DNA of 64,000 bases from contig JAHBZQ010000001.1 of NCBI GenBank assembly GCA_019635355.1, positions 1,612,001-1,676,000 of the forward strand, given 5' to 3'. This document shows positions 45,950 through 54,916 of this stretch, piece by piece. Every line of letters starts with the position of its first letter. Position 1 is the stretch's first letter. The notes under the pieces were generated by a model that saw only the letters and a program-made list of their open reading frames with translations, was not told the DNA's origin and did no database searches. The position numbers and the translations under genes were made by a program. The DNA is from Rhizobacter sp. (lineage in GTDB: Bacteria; Pseudomonadota; Gammaproteobacteria; Burkholderiales; Burkholderiaceae_C).

Positions 45950-46969
45950 ATGCAAATCAGATCACTCGCCCTGGCCGCGGCCCTGCTGGCCGCCCTGGCC
46001 GGCCCTGTGGCCGCGCAGGTCAAGGAGCACGCTTTCAAGATCGGCACCGGCCTCAGCGATGACCACCCGCAGGTGAAGTCGCTGAAGTTCTTTGCCGAGC
46101 AGCTGGCTGCCAAGAGCGGCGGCAAGCTCACGGCGCGCGTCTACCCCAGCGGCTCGCTGGGCAATGACATCAGCATGACCTCGGCGCTGCGCGGCGGCAC
46201 GCTGGAGATGACCATCCCCGACAGCTCGACGCTCGTCTCGCTGGTCAAGCCCTTCGGCGTGATCAACCTGCCCATGACTTTCAACAACGAGAAGGAAGCC
46301 GACGCAGTGCTCGACGGCCCCTTCGGCCAGAAGCTCCTGGCCACGCTGCCCGAGAAAGGCTTGATCGGCCTGGGCTTCTGGGAGAACGGCTTTCGCCACG
46401 TGACCAACTCGCGCCGCCCGATCCAACGCGCCGACGACCTGAACGGCCTGAAGCTGCGTGTCATCCAGAGCCCGCTCTTCCTCGACACCTTCAACGCGCT
46501 GGGCACCAACGCCACGCCGATGCCCTTCACCGAGCTCTACACCGCGATGGAGCAGGCCGCGGTCGACGGGCAGGAGAACCCGGCCGCCACCATCCTCGCG
46601 AGCAAGTTCTACGAGGTGCAGAAGCACATGGTGCTGTCGCGCCACATGTACAGCGCCTGGGTGCTGCTGATGTCGAAGAAGACCTGGGACGGCCTCTCGG
46701 CCGAGGAACAGAAAATCGTGCAAGACGCCGCGCGCGAGGCCACGGCGTATGAGCGCAAGACCATCCGCGCCTTCTCTGACACGGCCCTCGCCGACCTCAA
46801 GAAAGCCGGCATGCAGATCACCGAGCTGCCTGCGGCCGAGCACGCCAGGATGCGCAGCAAGCTGCAGCCGGTGCTGGCCAAGTTCAGCAAGGAATTTGGC
46901 GACGACACGACGGCCGAGATGATGGGCGAGCTGGCCAAGGTGCGCGGTGGCGCCACGGCCAAGAAATAG
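45950..46969 (+). CDS. TRAP transporter solute-binding protein (DctP family)
   Basis: A 339-residue periplasmic protein: signal peptide (residues 1-22, MQIRSLALAAALLAALAGPV), then the DctP fold with GLSDDHPQVKSLKFFAEQL, RVYPSGSLGND, GFWENGFRHVTNSRRPIQ, the carboxylate-binding Arg in LKLRVIQSPLF, and MPFTELYTAMEQAAVDGQEN. It delivers an organic (probably sugar) acid to the DctQM permease. GGAGA lies 6 nt before ATG 45950. First gene of a four-gene operon under the divergent LysR protein. Confidence 0.93.
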   Translation: MQIRSLALAAALLAALAGPVAAQVKEHAFKIGTGLSDDHPQVKSLKFFAEQLAAKSGGKLTARVYPSGSLGNDISMTSALRGGTLEMTIPDSSTLVSLVKPFGVINLPMTFNNEKEADAVLDGPFGQKLLATLPEKGLIGLGFWENGFRHVTNSRRPIQRADDLNGLKLRVIQSPLFLDTFNALGTNATPMPFTELYTAMEQAAVDGQENPAATILASKFYEVQKHMVLSRHMYSAWVLLMSKKTWDGLSAEEQKIVQDAAREATAYERKTIRAFSDTALADLKKAGMQITELPAAEHARMRSKLQPVLAKFSKEFGDDTTAEMMGELAKVRGGATAKK

Positions 46970-46983
46970 TTCGCTTGACCCCC

Positions 46984-47002
46984 GAGGCGGCTTCACCGCC
47001 TC
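46984..47002 (+). other. Intercistronic hairpin after dctP-like gene
   Basis: GAGGCGG (46984-46990) pairs with CCGCCTC (46996-47002) around a 5-nt loop, 15 bp after the binding-protein stop codon and without a T-run. Such hairpins commonly protect the upstream mRNA end so that the binding protein is made in excess over the permease. Confidence 0.6.
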
Positions 47003-47047
47003 GACGATGGCGCGCCACCTTGATGGCGCTCGCCCGAGGACCCTTGA

Positions 47048-48244
47048 ATGACCGAGACAACGAAGGCCGTGCTGCCGCAAGACGGCCTGGCCGGCACGCT
47101 GGTGGGCCGTGTGTGGCGCACCGGCACACCAGGCGGCCCGGCGGTGGTGGTGCTGCGCCCCGAAGGCGTGTTCGACCTCAGCCGGCACTTCGCCACCATG
47201 AGCACGCTGCTCGAAAACGACGACCCGGCACGGGCCGTGCGCGCGGCGGCCGGCGAGTCCCTCTGCACCGTGGACGCGCTGCTCGGCAACAGCCGGGCCG
47301 ACGGCCGTGACACGAGCGTGCCCTGGCTGCTGGCGCCCTGCGACCTGCAGGTGGTGAAGGCCGCGGGCGTGACCTTCGCCGCCAGCATGATCGAGCGCGT
47401 GATCGAGGAGCAGGCCGCGGGCGACGCGAGCCGCGCGCAGGGGCTGCGCACGCAGGTCACGGCGCTGATCGGCACGAGCCTGTCGGAGGTCCGGCCCGGC
47501 TCGCCGCAGGCGCAGGCGCTGAAGGCGCTGCTGCAGCAACAGAAGCTGTGGTCGCAATACCTCGAGGTGGGCATCGGGCCCGATGCCGAGGTCTTCACCA
47601 AGGCGCCGGTGCTGGCGGCCGTGGGGCATGGGCAAGACATCGGCATCCGCGCCGATTCGGCCTGGAACAACCCTGAGCCCGAAGTCGTGCTGGCGGTGAA
47701 CAGCCGCGGCACGATCGTGGGCGCCGCGCTCGGCAACGACGTGAACCTGCGAGACATCGAAGGCCGCAGCGCGCTCCTGCTCGGCAAGGCGAAAGACAAC
47801 AACGCCTCGTGCGCCATCGGCCCCTTCATCCGCCTGTTCGACGAGCACCTCGGCGGCACTTTCGGCCTCGACGCGCTGCGCCGCGAGACGGTGCACCTGC
47901 AGGTCACGGGCAGCGACGGCTTCACGCTGCGCGGCATCAACACCATGGCGAGCATCAGCCGCGACCCGGCCGACCTGGTGGCGCAGACGCTCGCCTGCCA
48001 CCAGTACCCCGACGGCTTCATGCTCTTCCTCGGCACGCTCTTCGCGCCCACCGAAGACCGCGACGAGCCCGGTGGCGGCTTCACCCACAAGCTGGGCGAC
48101 GTGGTCACCATCCAAAGCCACTGGCTCGGCACGCTGCAAAACCGCGTGACGCACTGCGAGGCCGCGCCGCCCTGGCGCTTCGGCCTGCGCGCCCTGATCG
48201 GCAACCTGGCCGAGCGTGGCCTGCTGCACGGGGCGCGGCTGTGA
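47048..48244 (+). CDS. Fumarylacetoacetate hydrolase (FAH)-family enzyme
   Basis: A 398-residue protein whose C-terminal half has the FAH fold metal-site motifs: GIRADSAWNNPEPEVVLAV (Glu ligands), GAALGNDVNLRDIEGR (Asp ligand) and GKAKDNNASCAIGPF with the substrate Lys. The family includes 2-keto-3-deoxy sugar-acid dehydratases and hydrolases; the embedding between TRAP genes suggests it metabolises the imported compound, perhaps a sugar-acid derivative. The exact reaction cannot be told. GAGGA precedes the ATG; its stop overlaps the next GTG start. Confidence 0.82.
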   Translation: MTETTKAVLPQDGLAGTLVGRVWRTGTPGGPAVVVLRPEGVFDLSRHFATMSTLLENDDPARAVRAAAGESLCTVDALLGNSRADGRDTSVPWLLAPCDLQVVKAAGVTFAASMIERVIEEQAAGDASRAQGLRTQVTALIGTSLSEVRPGSPQAQALKALLQQQKLWSQYLEVGIGPDAEVFTKAPVLAAVGHGQDIGIRADSAWNNPEPEVVLAVNSRGTIVGAALGNDVNLRDIEGRSALLLGKAKDNNASCAIGPFIRLFDEHLGGTFGLDALRRETVHLQVTGSDGFTLRGINTMASISRDPADLVAQTLACHQYPDGFMLFLGTLFAPTEDRDEPGGGFTHKLGDVVTIQSHWLGTLQNRVTHCEAAPPWRFGLRALIGNLAERGLLHGARL

Positions 48245-48825
48245 ACCTGCTCGACGCCACCATCGAGCGCTTCTGCCGCGCGATCGACCTGCTCATCGCC
48301 GCGGCGCTCGCGGTGATGGTGGTGCTGGTGTTCGGCAACGTGGTGCTGCGCTACGTCTTCAACTCGGGCATCGCGGTGAGCGAAGAGGTGGCGCGCTGGC
48401 TCTTCGTGTGGGTGTGCTTCATGGGTGCGGTGGTGGCGCTGAAGGAAGGCGGCCACCTGGGCACCGACATGCTGGTCTCGCGCCTGCCGGTGGCGGGCAA
48501 GAAGGCGTGCATGGTGATCGGCCACCTGCTCATGCTCTACGTGACCTGGCTTTTCCTCCAGGGCAGCTGGCAGCAGGCCCTGCTCAACCACGACGTGGCC
48601 GCGCCGGTGACGGGCACGCCGATGTCCATCTTCTACGCCTCGGGCGTGGTCTTCTCGGTGTGCGCGGGCATCCTGCTGCTCTTGCAGCTCGTGCGCCTGC
48701 TCACCGGCACGCTGCGCGAGAGCGAGCTCGTGATGGTCAAGGAATCGGAAGAGCAGGCCGAGCTGGAGGCGCTGAAAGCCGAGCTGGTGCGCCGCGAGGC
48801 ACAGACAAGCGAGCCACGCCGATGA
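48241..48825 (+). CDS. TRAP transporter small permease (DctQ family)
   Basis: A 194-residue protein with four membrane helices (LLIAAALAVMVVLVFGNVVL, ARWLFVWVCFMGAVVAL, CMVIGHLLMLYVTWLFL, ASGVVFSVCAGILLLL) and the DctQ motif RYVFNSGIAVSEEVARWLF. The C-terminus is a charged helix. It starts at GTG 48241 overlapping the FAH-gene stop (GTGA), and its own stop overlaps the start of the large permease gene. Confidence 0.92.
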   Translation: MNLLDATIERFCRAIDLLIAAALAVMVVLVFGNVVLRYVFNSGIAVSEEVARWLFVWVCFMGAVVALKEGGHLGTDMLVSRLPVAGKKACMVIGHLLMLYVTWLFLQGSWQQALLNHDVAAPVTGTPMSIFYASGVVFSVCAGILLLLQLVRLLTGTLRESELVMVKESEEQAELEALKAELVRREAQTSEPRR

Positions 48826-50099
48826 CCGTCTTCATCTTCCTCGGCAGCCTCGTGGGCGCGATGGCGCTGGGCATTCCCATCGCCTACGCGCTGCTGGCCA
48901 GCGGGGTGGCGCTGATGTGGCACCTGGGCCTCTTCGATGCGCAGATCCTGGCGCAGAACTTCATCAACGGCGCCGACAGCTTCCCGCTGCTGGCGGTGCC
49001 CTTCTTCATGCTGGCCGGCGAGATCATGAACGTGGGCGGGCTGTCGCAGCGCATCGTGAACTTCGCGCTGGCGCTCGTCGGCCATGTGAAGGGCGGGCTC
49101 GGGTACGTGACGATCCTGGCGGCCTGCCTGCTGTCGGCCCTCTCGGGCTCGGCGGTGGCCGACGCGGCGGCGCTCACCGCGCTGCTGCTGCCGATGATGA
49201 TCAAGGCCGGGCACAAGCGAGAAGTGTCAGGCGGGTTGATCGCCGCCTCGGGCGTCATCGGGCCGATCATTCCGCCGAGCATCGGCTTCGTGATCTTCGG
49301 CGTGGCGGCCAACGTGTCGATCACCAAGCTCTTCATCGCGGGCATCGTGCCGGGCCTGATGATCGGCGTGGGCCTGGCGCTCACCTGGTGGTGGGTCGGC
49401 CGCAAGGAGATGCTGGCCCTGCCCGCGCGCAAGTCGCGCGCAGAAGTGTGGGCTGCGGCACGCGATGCGGTGTGGGCGCTGCTGCTGCCGGTGTTCATCC
49501 TCGTGGGCTTGCGCATGGGCGTCTTCACGCCCACCGAAGCGGCGGTGGTGGCGGCCGTCTACGCCCTCTTCGTCTCGACCGTGGTGTACCGCGAGCTCAA
49601 GCTGCAGGCGCTCGTGCGCATCTTCGTCACGGCAGCGCGCACCACGGCGGTGGTGATGTTCCTCGTGGCTTCGGCGATGGTTTCGGCCTGGCTCATCACG
49701 GTGGCCAACCTGCCCGCGCAGATGGTCGACCTGTTGCGCCCGCTGCTCGACAACCAGACCCTGCTGCTGATCGCCATCATGCTGCTGGTGATGCTCGTGG
49801 GCACGGCGATGGACATGACGCCCACCATCCTCATCATGACGCCGGTGCTGATGCCGCTCATCAAGGCGGCCGGCATCGACCCAGTCTACTTCGGCGTGCT
49901 CTTCGTCATCAACAACTCCATCGGCCTCGTCACGCCGCCGGTGGGCACCATCCTCAACGTGGTGGCCGGCGTGGGGCGCATGAAGATGGACGAGGTGACC
50001 CGCGGCGTGCTGCCGTTCATGGCCGCGCAATTCGCGGTGATGTTCGTGATGGTGCTCTTCCCGCAAACGGTGCTGGCGCCGCTGCGGTGGTTTTACTGA
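48822..50099 (+). CDS. TRAP transporter large permease (DctM family)
   Basis: A 425-residue protein with about 12 membrane helices. Typical DctM motifs: PLLAVPFFMLAGEIMN (about 47-62), LSGSAVADAAALTALLLPMM, the re-entrant ASGVIGPIIPPSIGFVIFG, and NNSIGLVTPPVGTILNVVAG near the C-terminus. It is the transport subunit of a tripartite Na+-coupled importer. ATG 48822 overlaps the DctQ stop (ATGA). The gene ends 10 bp before the convergent DUF305 gene. Confidence 0.95.
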   Translation: MTVFIFLGSLVGAMALGIPIAYALLASGVALMWHLGLFDAQILAQNFINGADSFPLLAVPFFMLAGEIMNVGGLSQRIVNFALALVGHVKGGLGYVTILAACLLSALSGSAVADAAALTALLLPMMIKAGHKREVSGGLIAASGVIGPIIPPSIGFVIFGVAANVSITKLFIAGIVPGLMIGVGLALTWWWVGRKEMLALPARKSRAEVWAAARDAVWALLLPVFILVGLRMGVFTPTEAAVVAAVYALFVSTVVYRELKLQALVRIFVTAARTTAVVMFLVASAMVSAWLITVANLPAQMVDLLRPLLDNQTLLLIAIMLLVMLVGTAMDMTPTILIMTPVLMPLIKAAGIDPVYFGVLFVINNSIGLVTPPVGTILNVVAGVGRMKMDEVTRGVLPFMAAQFAVMFVMVLFPQTVLAPLRWFY

Positions 50100-50108
50100 G
50101 CGCCGCGC

Positions 50109-50678
50109 TCAGCGCACGGCTTCCTGGATCTCGGGCTGCATGTCGGGCGTCACCTCGGCCGTTCTCGGGGCGAGCGTGGTGTCGCCACGCGTACCGCTTT
50201 TCTCGATGTCGTCCACCAGCAGCTTCATCTCGGCGATTTCCTTGACCTGCGAGCTGATGATCCCGTCGGCGAGCTTGCGCACGCGAGGGTCGCGGATGTC
50301 GGCCCTGCGGGCGTTGTTGATGGCAATCGAGTGGTGCGGAATCATCGACCGCATGAAGTCGACGTCGCCGATCAGGCTCTGCTGGCGGTTGATCGCGAGA
50401 ACGCCGACACCCACGACGATGGCCCCGCCCAGCACGGCGAGCTTCGCCACCGGGCCCGCGTACATCTTCCACATGAAGGCCAGCATGATGATGGCCATCA
50501 CGCAGCCCATCACGAGTGACGACACCAGCCGCGTCAGGCTGAAGGTCGCGTGCTCCGCGCTGTAGACCAGCTGGTACATCAGCGGAAACATCACGATCGT
50601 CGACGTTGCGATCATCGCGAAGAACCGGCCCCAGCCCATCTTCATCGGCTGGTGCGTCATGTGCTGCTTGTCGTTCAT
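50109..50678 (-). CDS. DUF305-family membrane protein
   Basis: A 189-residue protein with three membrane helices (FFAMIATSTIVMFPLMYQLV, LVSSLVMGCVMAIIMLAFMW, LAVLGGAIVVGVGVLAI) and a C-terminal DUF305 four-helix domain with the signature DFMRSMIPHHSIAINNARRA. Ferritin-like DUF305 proteins are often linked to copper or silver handling, and the His/Met-rich N-terminus (MNDKQHMTHQPMKM) fits metal binding. Start chosen at 50678, 8 nt after GGAG; ATG 50714 lacks a ribosome site. It is last in the minus-strand run but unlikely to share the glycan function. Confidence 0.85.
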   Translation of the reverse strand: MNDKQHMTHQPMKMGWGRFFAMIATSTIVMFPLMYQLVYSAEHATFSLTRLVSSLVMGCVMAIIMLAFMWKMYAGPVAKLAVLGGAIVVGVGVLAINRQQSLIGDVDFMRSMIPHHSIAINNARRADIRDPRVRKLADGIISSQVKEIAEMKLLVDDIEKSGTRGDTTLAPRTAEVTPDMQPEIQEAVR

Positions 50679-50750
50679 CGCATCGACTCCATGCTGGTTG
50701 GCCATCATGGACATTCGAGCGGCAAGCAGCGTGCCTGAAACGTCTTGGAG

Positions 50751-52106
50751 TCAGGCCGGCGAGAACCTCACCACGTACTGCAGCGGCAGCGCATCGGCCA
50801 CCGCCTGCTCCGGGTTCTGCCCGGCCACCTGCGCCATCGCGCGGATCACCGGCAGCACCTTCTCGCGGCCGGGCTCGTTGAAGATGCGCGGCACGCCGGC
50901 TTCCATCTTGTAGCCGGCGTTGATGAACATCTCGAGCAGCGTCTGGCGGGTGAACCAGCGCAGGTGGGTGCGGTCCATCAGGCCGCCGTCGGTGTAGCGG
51001 AAGTCGCCGATCGCGAGCTTGGCCTGCAGGCTCCAGTGCTGGGCGTTGGGCACGCTGGCCACCACGCAGCCGCCGGGCGGCAGCACCTTGCGGATGCGCG
51101 CGAGCAGGCGCCACGGGTCGCGCAGGTGCTCGAGCACGTCGCCGAAGACCCAGCAGTCGCGGCTGGCGAGTTCGCCGAGCTCCTTGTCGCTCATGCCCTC
51201 GACATCGAGCGCCATCACTTGCGTGCAATGGCGGCGCGCCACCTCCGCGGCCTTGGGGTCGAACTCGATGCCCCAGTAGTCGGTCTTGCCGTGTTGCGCC
51301 TGATACGCGGCCGCGAGCACGCCGGTGCTGCAGCCCACTTCCAGCACCTTGGCGCCGGCAGGCATGAGTTTCAGCAGGTCGGGGTTGTACGAGCCGGCGC
51401 GGGCAGCCATGTCGGCGGCTTCGCGCTTGCGCTTCTCAGCCATCTCGGCCATCCACTCGTCGAGGTTGTAGCTGCCGGTGGCGGTGCTGGTGCCCTTGCC
51501 GATGTGGTCGACGTAGACCTTCTTCGTGCCCATGAGCACGTCATTCGCGCACCAGGGCAGGTTCTTCAGGAGATGGGACTTGCCAGCGTCGTGCAGTGCG
51601 AGCATGGGCGCCACCATCGGCGCGCCGTGCTTGATGGGCATGGGCCATTCGCGCATGACCTCCACGTTGCACAGCATGCAGGGCGGGTGCAGGTAGGCCA
51701 CCGCGCCGTAGGCGTAGTCGATGTCGAAGCCGTCGCGGTTGACGTAGGCCACACCGCCAGCGCCGTAGTCGCCGGGTTGTAGCTCGGCCATCAGCGCTTC
51801 GATGAAGCCTTCGCGGATCACGAGCACGTCGGTGTCCATGAAAAGCACCGGGCCCGACAGGTTCAGGTTCTGGATGGCCCAGGCCATGCCGGGGCCGTGG
51901 TGGATGTTGTATTCCATCGCGTGCAGCTGCACGCCTTCGAAGCCGGCCACCACCTCGCGGATCTTGGGCAGGTGCGCGGCCTCGGAGCCATCGACGATGT
52001 GGATGGGGTTGCGCGGGTAGAACTTGCGGAACGAGCTCAGCAAGCCCAGCAGCAGCTCGGGCGAGTTGTACGAGACGGCGACGACGGGAATGTCATGCGG
52101 GTTCAT
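50751..52106 (-). CDS. Fused glycosyltransferase-like domain and SAM methyltransferase
   Basis: A 451-residue two-domain protein. The N-terminal about 220 residues have a GT-A-like pattern (VVAVSYNSPELLLGLLSSF) with a DXD motif in GPVLFMDTDVLV (about 85-96). The C-terminal half is a class I methyltransferase with AKVLEVGCSTGVLAAAY (about 253-269), the acidic IEFD of motif II, and WVFGDVLEHLRDPW. It is the end of the T1SS/glycan gene run and overlaps the upstream acyltransferase by 4 bp. It probably adds and methylates, or caps, a sugar. The fusion order is unusual to me. Confidence 0.78.
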   Translation of the reverse strand: MNPHDIPVVAVSYNSPELLLGLLSSFRKFYPRNPIHIVDGSEAAHLPKIREVVAGFEGVQLHAMEYNIHHGPGMAWAIQNLNLSGPVLFMDTDVLVIREGFIEALMAELQPGDYGAGGVAYVNRDGFDIDYAYGAVAYLHPPCMLCNVEVMREWPMPIKHGAPMVAPMLALHDAGKSHLLKNLPWCANDVLMGTKKVYVDHIGKGTSTATGSYNLDEWMAEMAEKRKREAADMAARAGSYNPDLLKLMPAGAKVLEVGCSTGVLAAAYQAQHGKTDYWGIEFDPKAAEVARRHCTQVMALDVEGMSDKELGELASRDCWVFGDVLEHLRDPWRLLARIRKVLPPGGCVVASVPNAQHWSLQAKLAIGDFRYTDGGLMDRTHLRWFTRQTLLEMFINAGYKMEAGVPRIFNEPGREKVLPVIRAMAQVAGQNPEQAVADALPLQYVVRFSPA

Positions 52107-52795
52107 GCAGCCTGATCCTGAGTTGCTTGCTGGGTTGCGGGGGACGATGTTTCTTCAGGGGCACCCGGCACACGCCCGACGATGCGCGCCGGGTTGCCGG
52201 CGACCACGCTGTAGTCGGGCGCCACGAAATCGGAGGTGACCACCGCAGCGGCCGAGACGATGCAGCCCTTGCCGATGCGCACGCCTTTGAGGATGGTGAC
52301 GCGCGAGCCGATGAAGACGTCGTCTCCGATCACCACCGGGCGCGGCCTGTCGTCGGGCTTGGCGCGATTGGGCACGTCGAGCTGGTGCGAGTTGCTGTCG
52401 GCCACGTGCAGCTCGGGGCCCACGAGCACCCGCTCGCCGAAGGTCACGCTCGCACCTTCGGAGAGGATGAACGCGCGGTTGTTGAACACGGTGCCGGCGC
52501 CGATCTGGATCAGCGAATTCGGCGTGCGCGACTCGATGTAGCTGCAGCCGTGGTGGCCCGGCGAACGCGGCACGCCGAAGACCGCCGTGTTCGACAGCAC
52601 GATGCGGCCGTGGCCCTTGAACTGTGTGGGCGTGAGCAGGTTGATGCTCTTGCGGCCCTCGCCCACCACCTCGATGCGCTGGCGGTCGGAGATGTGGAAG
52701 AAATACTGGATGAGGAAGCCGCGCACCATGGCCTCGAGGTCGGGCGGGCTCAGCTTGTGCATCCGCGCCGAGAGGCGTTCGAAGAGCTTTTTCAT
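52103..52795 (-). CDS. Left-handed beta-helix (hexapeptide) acyltransferase
   Basis: A 230-residue protein with a hexapeptide-repeat C-terminal half (IGAGTVFNNRAFILSEGASV, VVIGDDVFIGSRVTILKGVR, IGKGCIVSAAAVV) ending in SVVAGNPARIVGRV, the hallmark of trimeric sugar O- or N-acyltransferases. The N-terminal about 60 residues (MKKLFERLSARMHKLSPPDL) are helical. ATG 52795 follows the upstream glycosyltransferase stop by 5 bp. It probably acetylates a sugar of the same glycan. Confidence 0.85.
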   Translation of the reverse strand: MKKLFERLSARMHKLSPPDLEAMVRGFLIQYFFHISDRQRIEVVGEGRKSINLLTPTQFKGHGRIVLSNTAVFGVPRSPGHHGCSYIESRTPNSLIQIGAGTVFNNRAFILSEGASVTFGERVLVGPELHVADSNSHQLDVPNRAKPDDRPRPVVIGDDVFIGSRVTILKGVRIGKGCIVSAAAVVTSDFVAPDYSVVAGNPARIVGRVPGAPEETSSPATQQATQDQAA

Positions 52796-52800
52796 GCGCG

Positions 52801-53763
52801 TCAGAAGTCGTGCGTGCGCAGGAAGGCCTTCCACAGCTCGCGGAAGCTGGCCTCGGCGAGTGCATCGCCCTGGGCCAGCGCGGGCATCAGCGCGATGAAG
52901 GGCTTCATGTCGTCCTGGCTGCCGTAGTACTGCGCGAGCACCGGGCCCAGGCGGCCATAGGCGCCGCGCGCCTGCTCGGGCGTGTAGCGGCCGATCTCGG
53001 CGCCGCCCATCACGAGCGCGACGTAGCCGAGGAAGGCACTCTTCATGTAGGGCCCGAAGAACTTCGACGAGTTGCCCGCAGGCCCGGTGCGGAAGAAGCC
53101 CAGGTGCTCGTGCACGTAGCCCACCGGGCCGACGAGGCTCGCGGCCATGAAGGCGCCCAGGTCCCACAGGCCCGCATACGACACGGTGCCGAAGCTCGGG
53201 TTGAGCAGCGCCGGCAGCGTGTCGGCATGGAAGACGGCGTTGGAGAACTCACCCAGCCAGTTCTTGCCGTCGATGGCGGTGGTGGCAAACAGCACACCGG
53301 CATCGAGCGTGAGCAGGCGGTTGGGGTGGCGTGCCACGGCGGGGGGCAGCGGCAGGTCGCTCTTGAGCGGGCGGCCCTGTTCGTCGGCCGACCAGCGGCG
53401 GCTCACCGAGCAGCTGAGCTTGAGCGACGCGTGCGCGATCAGGTGGCGCTCGTAGAACTCGGGGTAGATCACGTCGTCGTCGAGCAGCAGGTGCAAGAGT
53501 TCGGTCCGTGCGTTCCACACCTTCAAGAGGTGCAGCATGTTGGCGTAGCCGCCGCCCTTGCGTGGGCCTTCCACGCATTCGATGTCGAGCCCCGCGCGCA
53601 GTGGCGCCAGCTCGTCGCTGAAGAGCGTGGCGCGGTAGATGCCGCCCGGGCTGTCGTCGGAGAAGATGATCTTGCCGGGCTTGTGCGACTGCGAGCGCAG
53701 GCACTGCAGCAGCTCGGGCAGGTAGGCCTCTTTGTAGGCCGGGATGAGGGTGGTGATCTGCAT
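52801..53763 (-). CDS. Family 2 glycosyltransferase
   Basis: A 320-residue GT-A protein beginning MQITTLIPAYKEAYLPELL, with FSDDSPGG (nucleotide-binding Asp) and the metal motif LLLDDDVIYPEFY (about 92-104), then a C-terminal helical part containing WDLGAFMAASLVGPVGYV and GFFRTGPAGNSS, possibly the acceptor loop. No membrane anchor. It lies 14 bp after the aminotransferase gene in the dideoxyhexose cluster, so the product sugar may be its donor. Confidence 0.83.
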   Translation of the reverse strand: MQITTLIPAYKEAYLPELLQCLRSQSHKPGKIIFSDDSPGGIYRATLFSDELAPLRAGLDIECVEGPRKGGGYANMLHLLKVWNARTELLHLLLDDDVIYPEFYERHLIAHASLKLSCSVSRRWSADEQGRPLKSDLPLPPAVARHPNRLLTLDAGVLFATTAIDGKNWLGEFSNAVFHADTLPALLNPSFGTVSYAGLWDLGAFMAASLVGPVGYVHEHLGFFRTGPAGNSSKFFGPYMKSAFLGYVALVMGGAEIGRYTPEQARGAYGRLGPVLAQYYGSQDDMKPFIALMPALAQGDALAEASFRELWKAFLRTHDF

Positions 53764-53777
53764 GTCCCAGGCCTGGT

Positions 53778-54908
53778 TCAGGCAGCAAGCTTGTGCAGGC
53801 GGCCGACGACCTCTCGCACAGCGGCGATCACCTGCTCGGTCTGCGCATCGGTCTGCGTGGGGCCGATGGGCAGGCTCAGCACCTGCGCGTGCATGGCTTC
53901 CGAGATCGGCAGGCTGCCGGCCTTCAGGCCGAGGGAAGCGTAGGCGGGCTGCAGGTGCGGCGCCACCGGGTAATGGATCATGGTGTGCACGCCGAGTGCG
54001 GCCAGGCCCTGGGCCAGCGCGTCACGCTGCGGGTGGCGCACCACGAAGAGGTGCCACACCGGCTCGTGGCCGGGGGGCACGAAGGGCAGTGCGAGGCCGA
54101 TGCCGGCGAGGCCTTGCAGGTAGCGTTGCGCGATCTCGGCGCGGCGCTCGTTCTGGGCTTGCAGCGCGGGAAGCTTGGCGCGCAGCAGCGCGGCCTGCAG
54201 CTCGTCGAGCCGCGAGTTGTAGCCGATGACTTCGTTGTGGTACTTCACGCGCGAGCCGTAGTTGCGCAGCACGCGCAGGCGCTCGGCAATCTGCGGGTCG
54301 CTCGTGGTCACGGCGCCGCCGTCGCCCAACGCACCCAGGTTCTTGCCGGGGTAGAAGCTCCAGGCCACTGCGTCGCCATGCGCGCCCACCCGCTGGCCTT
54401 GCACTTTCGCGCCGTGGGCCTGGGCGCCGTCTTCGAGCACACGCAGGCCGTGCTGGCGCGCGATGGCGACGATGGCGCCCATCTCGGCCGCCTGGCCGTA
54501 CAGGTGCACGGGCAGGATGACCTTCGTCTTCGGGGTGATCGCCGCTTCGATGCGCGCGGGGTCGAGGTTGAAGGTGAGCGCATCGGGCTCCACCGGCACC
54601 GGCACGGCGCCGATGTGGCTCACCGCGAGCCAGGTGGCGATGTAGGTGTTCGACGGCACGATGACCTCGTCGCCGGCTTCCACGCCCATCGCGCGCAGGG
54701 CGAGCGTGAGCGCATCGAGGCCGTTGGCCACGCCGATGCAATGCGCCGCGCCGCACCAGCCGGCGTATTCGGCTTCGAACTGCGCGACCTCCTGGCCGAG
54801 GATGTACCAGCCGGAGTCGAGCACGCGGTCGAAGGCGGCGCGCAGCTCGTCGCGCTGCGTCATCTGCACCGCCTTGAGGTCGAGGAAGGGAACGCTCGGG
54901 TGGGTCAT
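53778..54908 (-). CDS. DegT/DnrJ-family sugar aminotransferase, FdtB/QdtB-like
   Basis: A 376-residue PLP enzyme: VPFLDLKAVQMTQRDEL, GVANGLDALTLALRAMGVEA (phosphate cup), EDGAQAHGA (Asp for PLP N1) and SFYPGKNLGALGDGGAV with the Schiff-base Lys (about 188). Close to 3-aminotransferases such as FdtB/QdtB that convert dTDP-3-keto-6-deoxyhexose to the 3-amino sugar, fitting the ketoisomerase and N-acetyltransferase genes on either side of the step. ATG 54908 is 9 bp from the acetyltransferase stop. Confidence 0.88.
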   Translation of the reverse strand: MTHPSVPFLDLKAVQMTQRDELRAAFDRVLDSGWYILGQEVAQFEAEYAGWCGAAHCIGVANGLDALTLALRAMGVEAGDEVIVPSNTYIATWLAVSHIGAVPVPVEPDALTFNLDPARIEAAITPKTKVILPVHLYGQAAEMGAIVAIARQHGLRVLEDGAQAHGAKVQGQRVGAHGDAVAWSFYPGKNLGALGDGGAVTTSDPQIAERLRVLRNYGSRVKYHNEVIGYNSRLDELQAALLRAKLPALQAQNERRAEIAQRYLQGLAGIGLALPFVPPGHEPVWHLFVVRHPQRDALAQGLAALGVHTMIHYPVAPHLQPAYASLGLKAGSLPISEAMHAQVLSLPIGPTQTDAQTEQVIAAVREVVGRLHKLAA

Positions 54909-54916
54909 GGCGTGGC

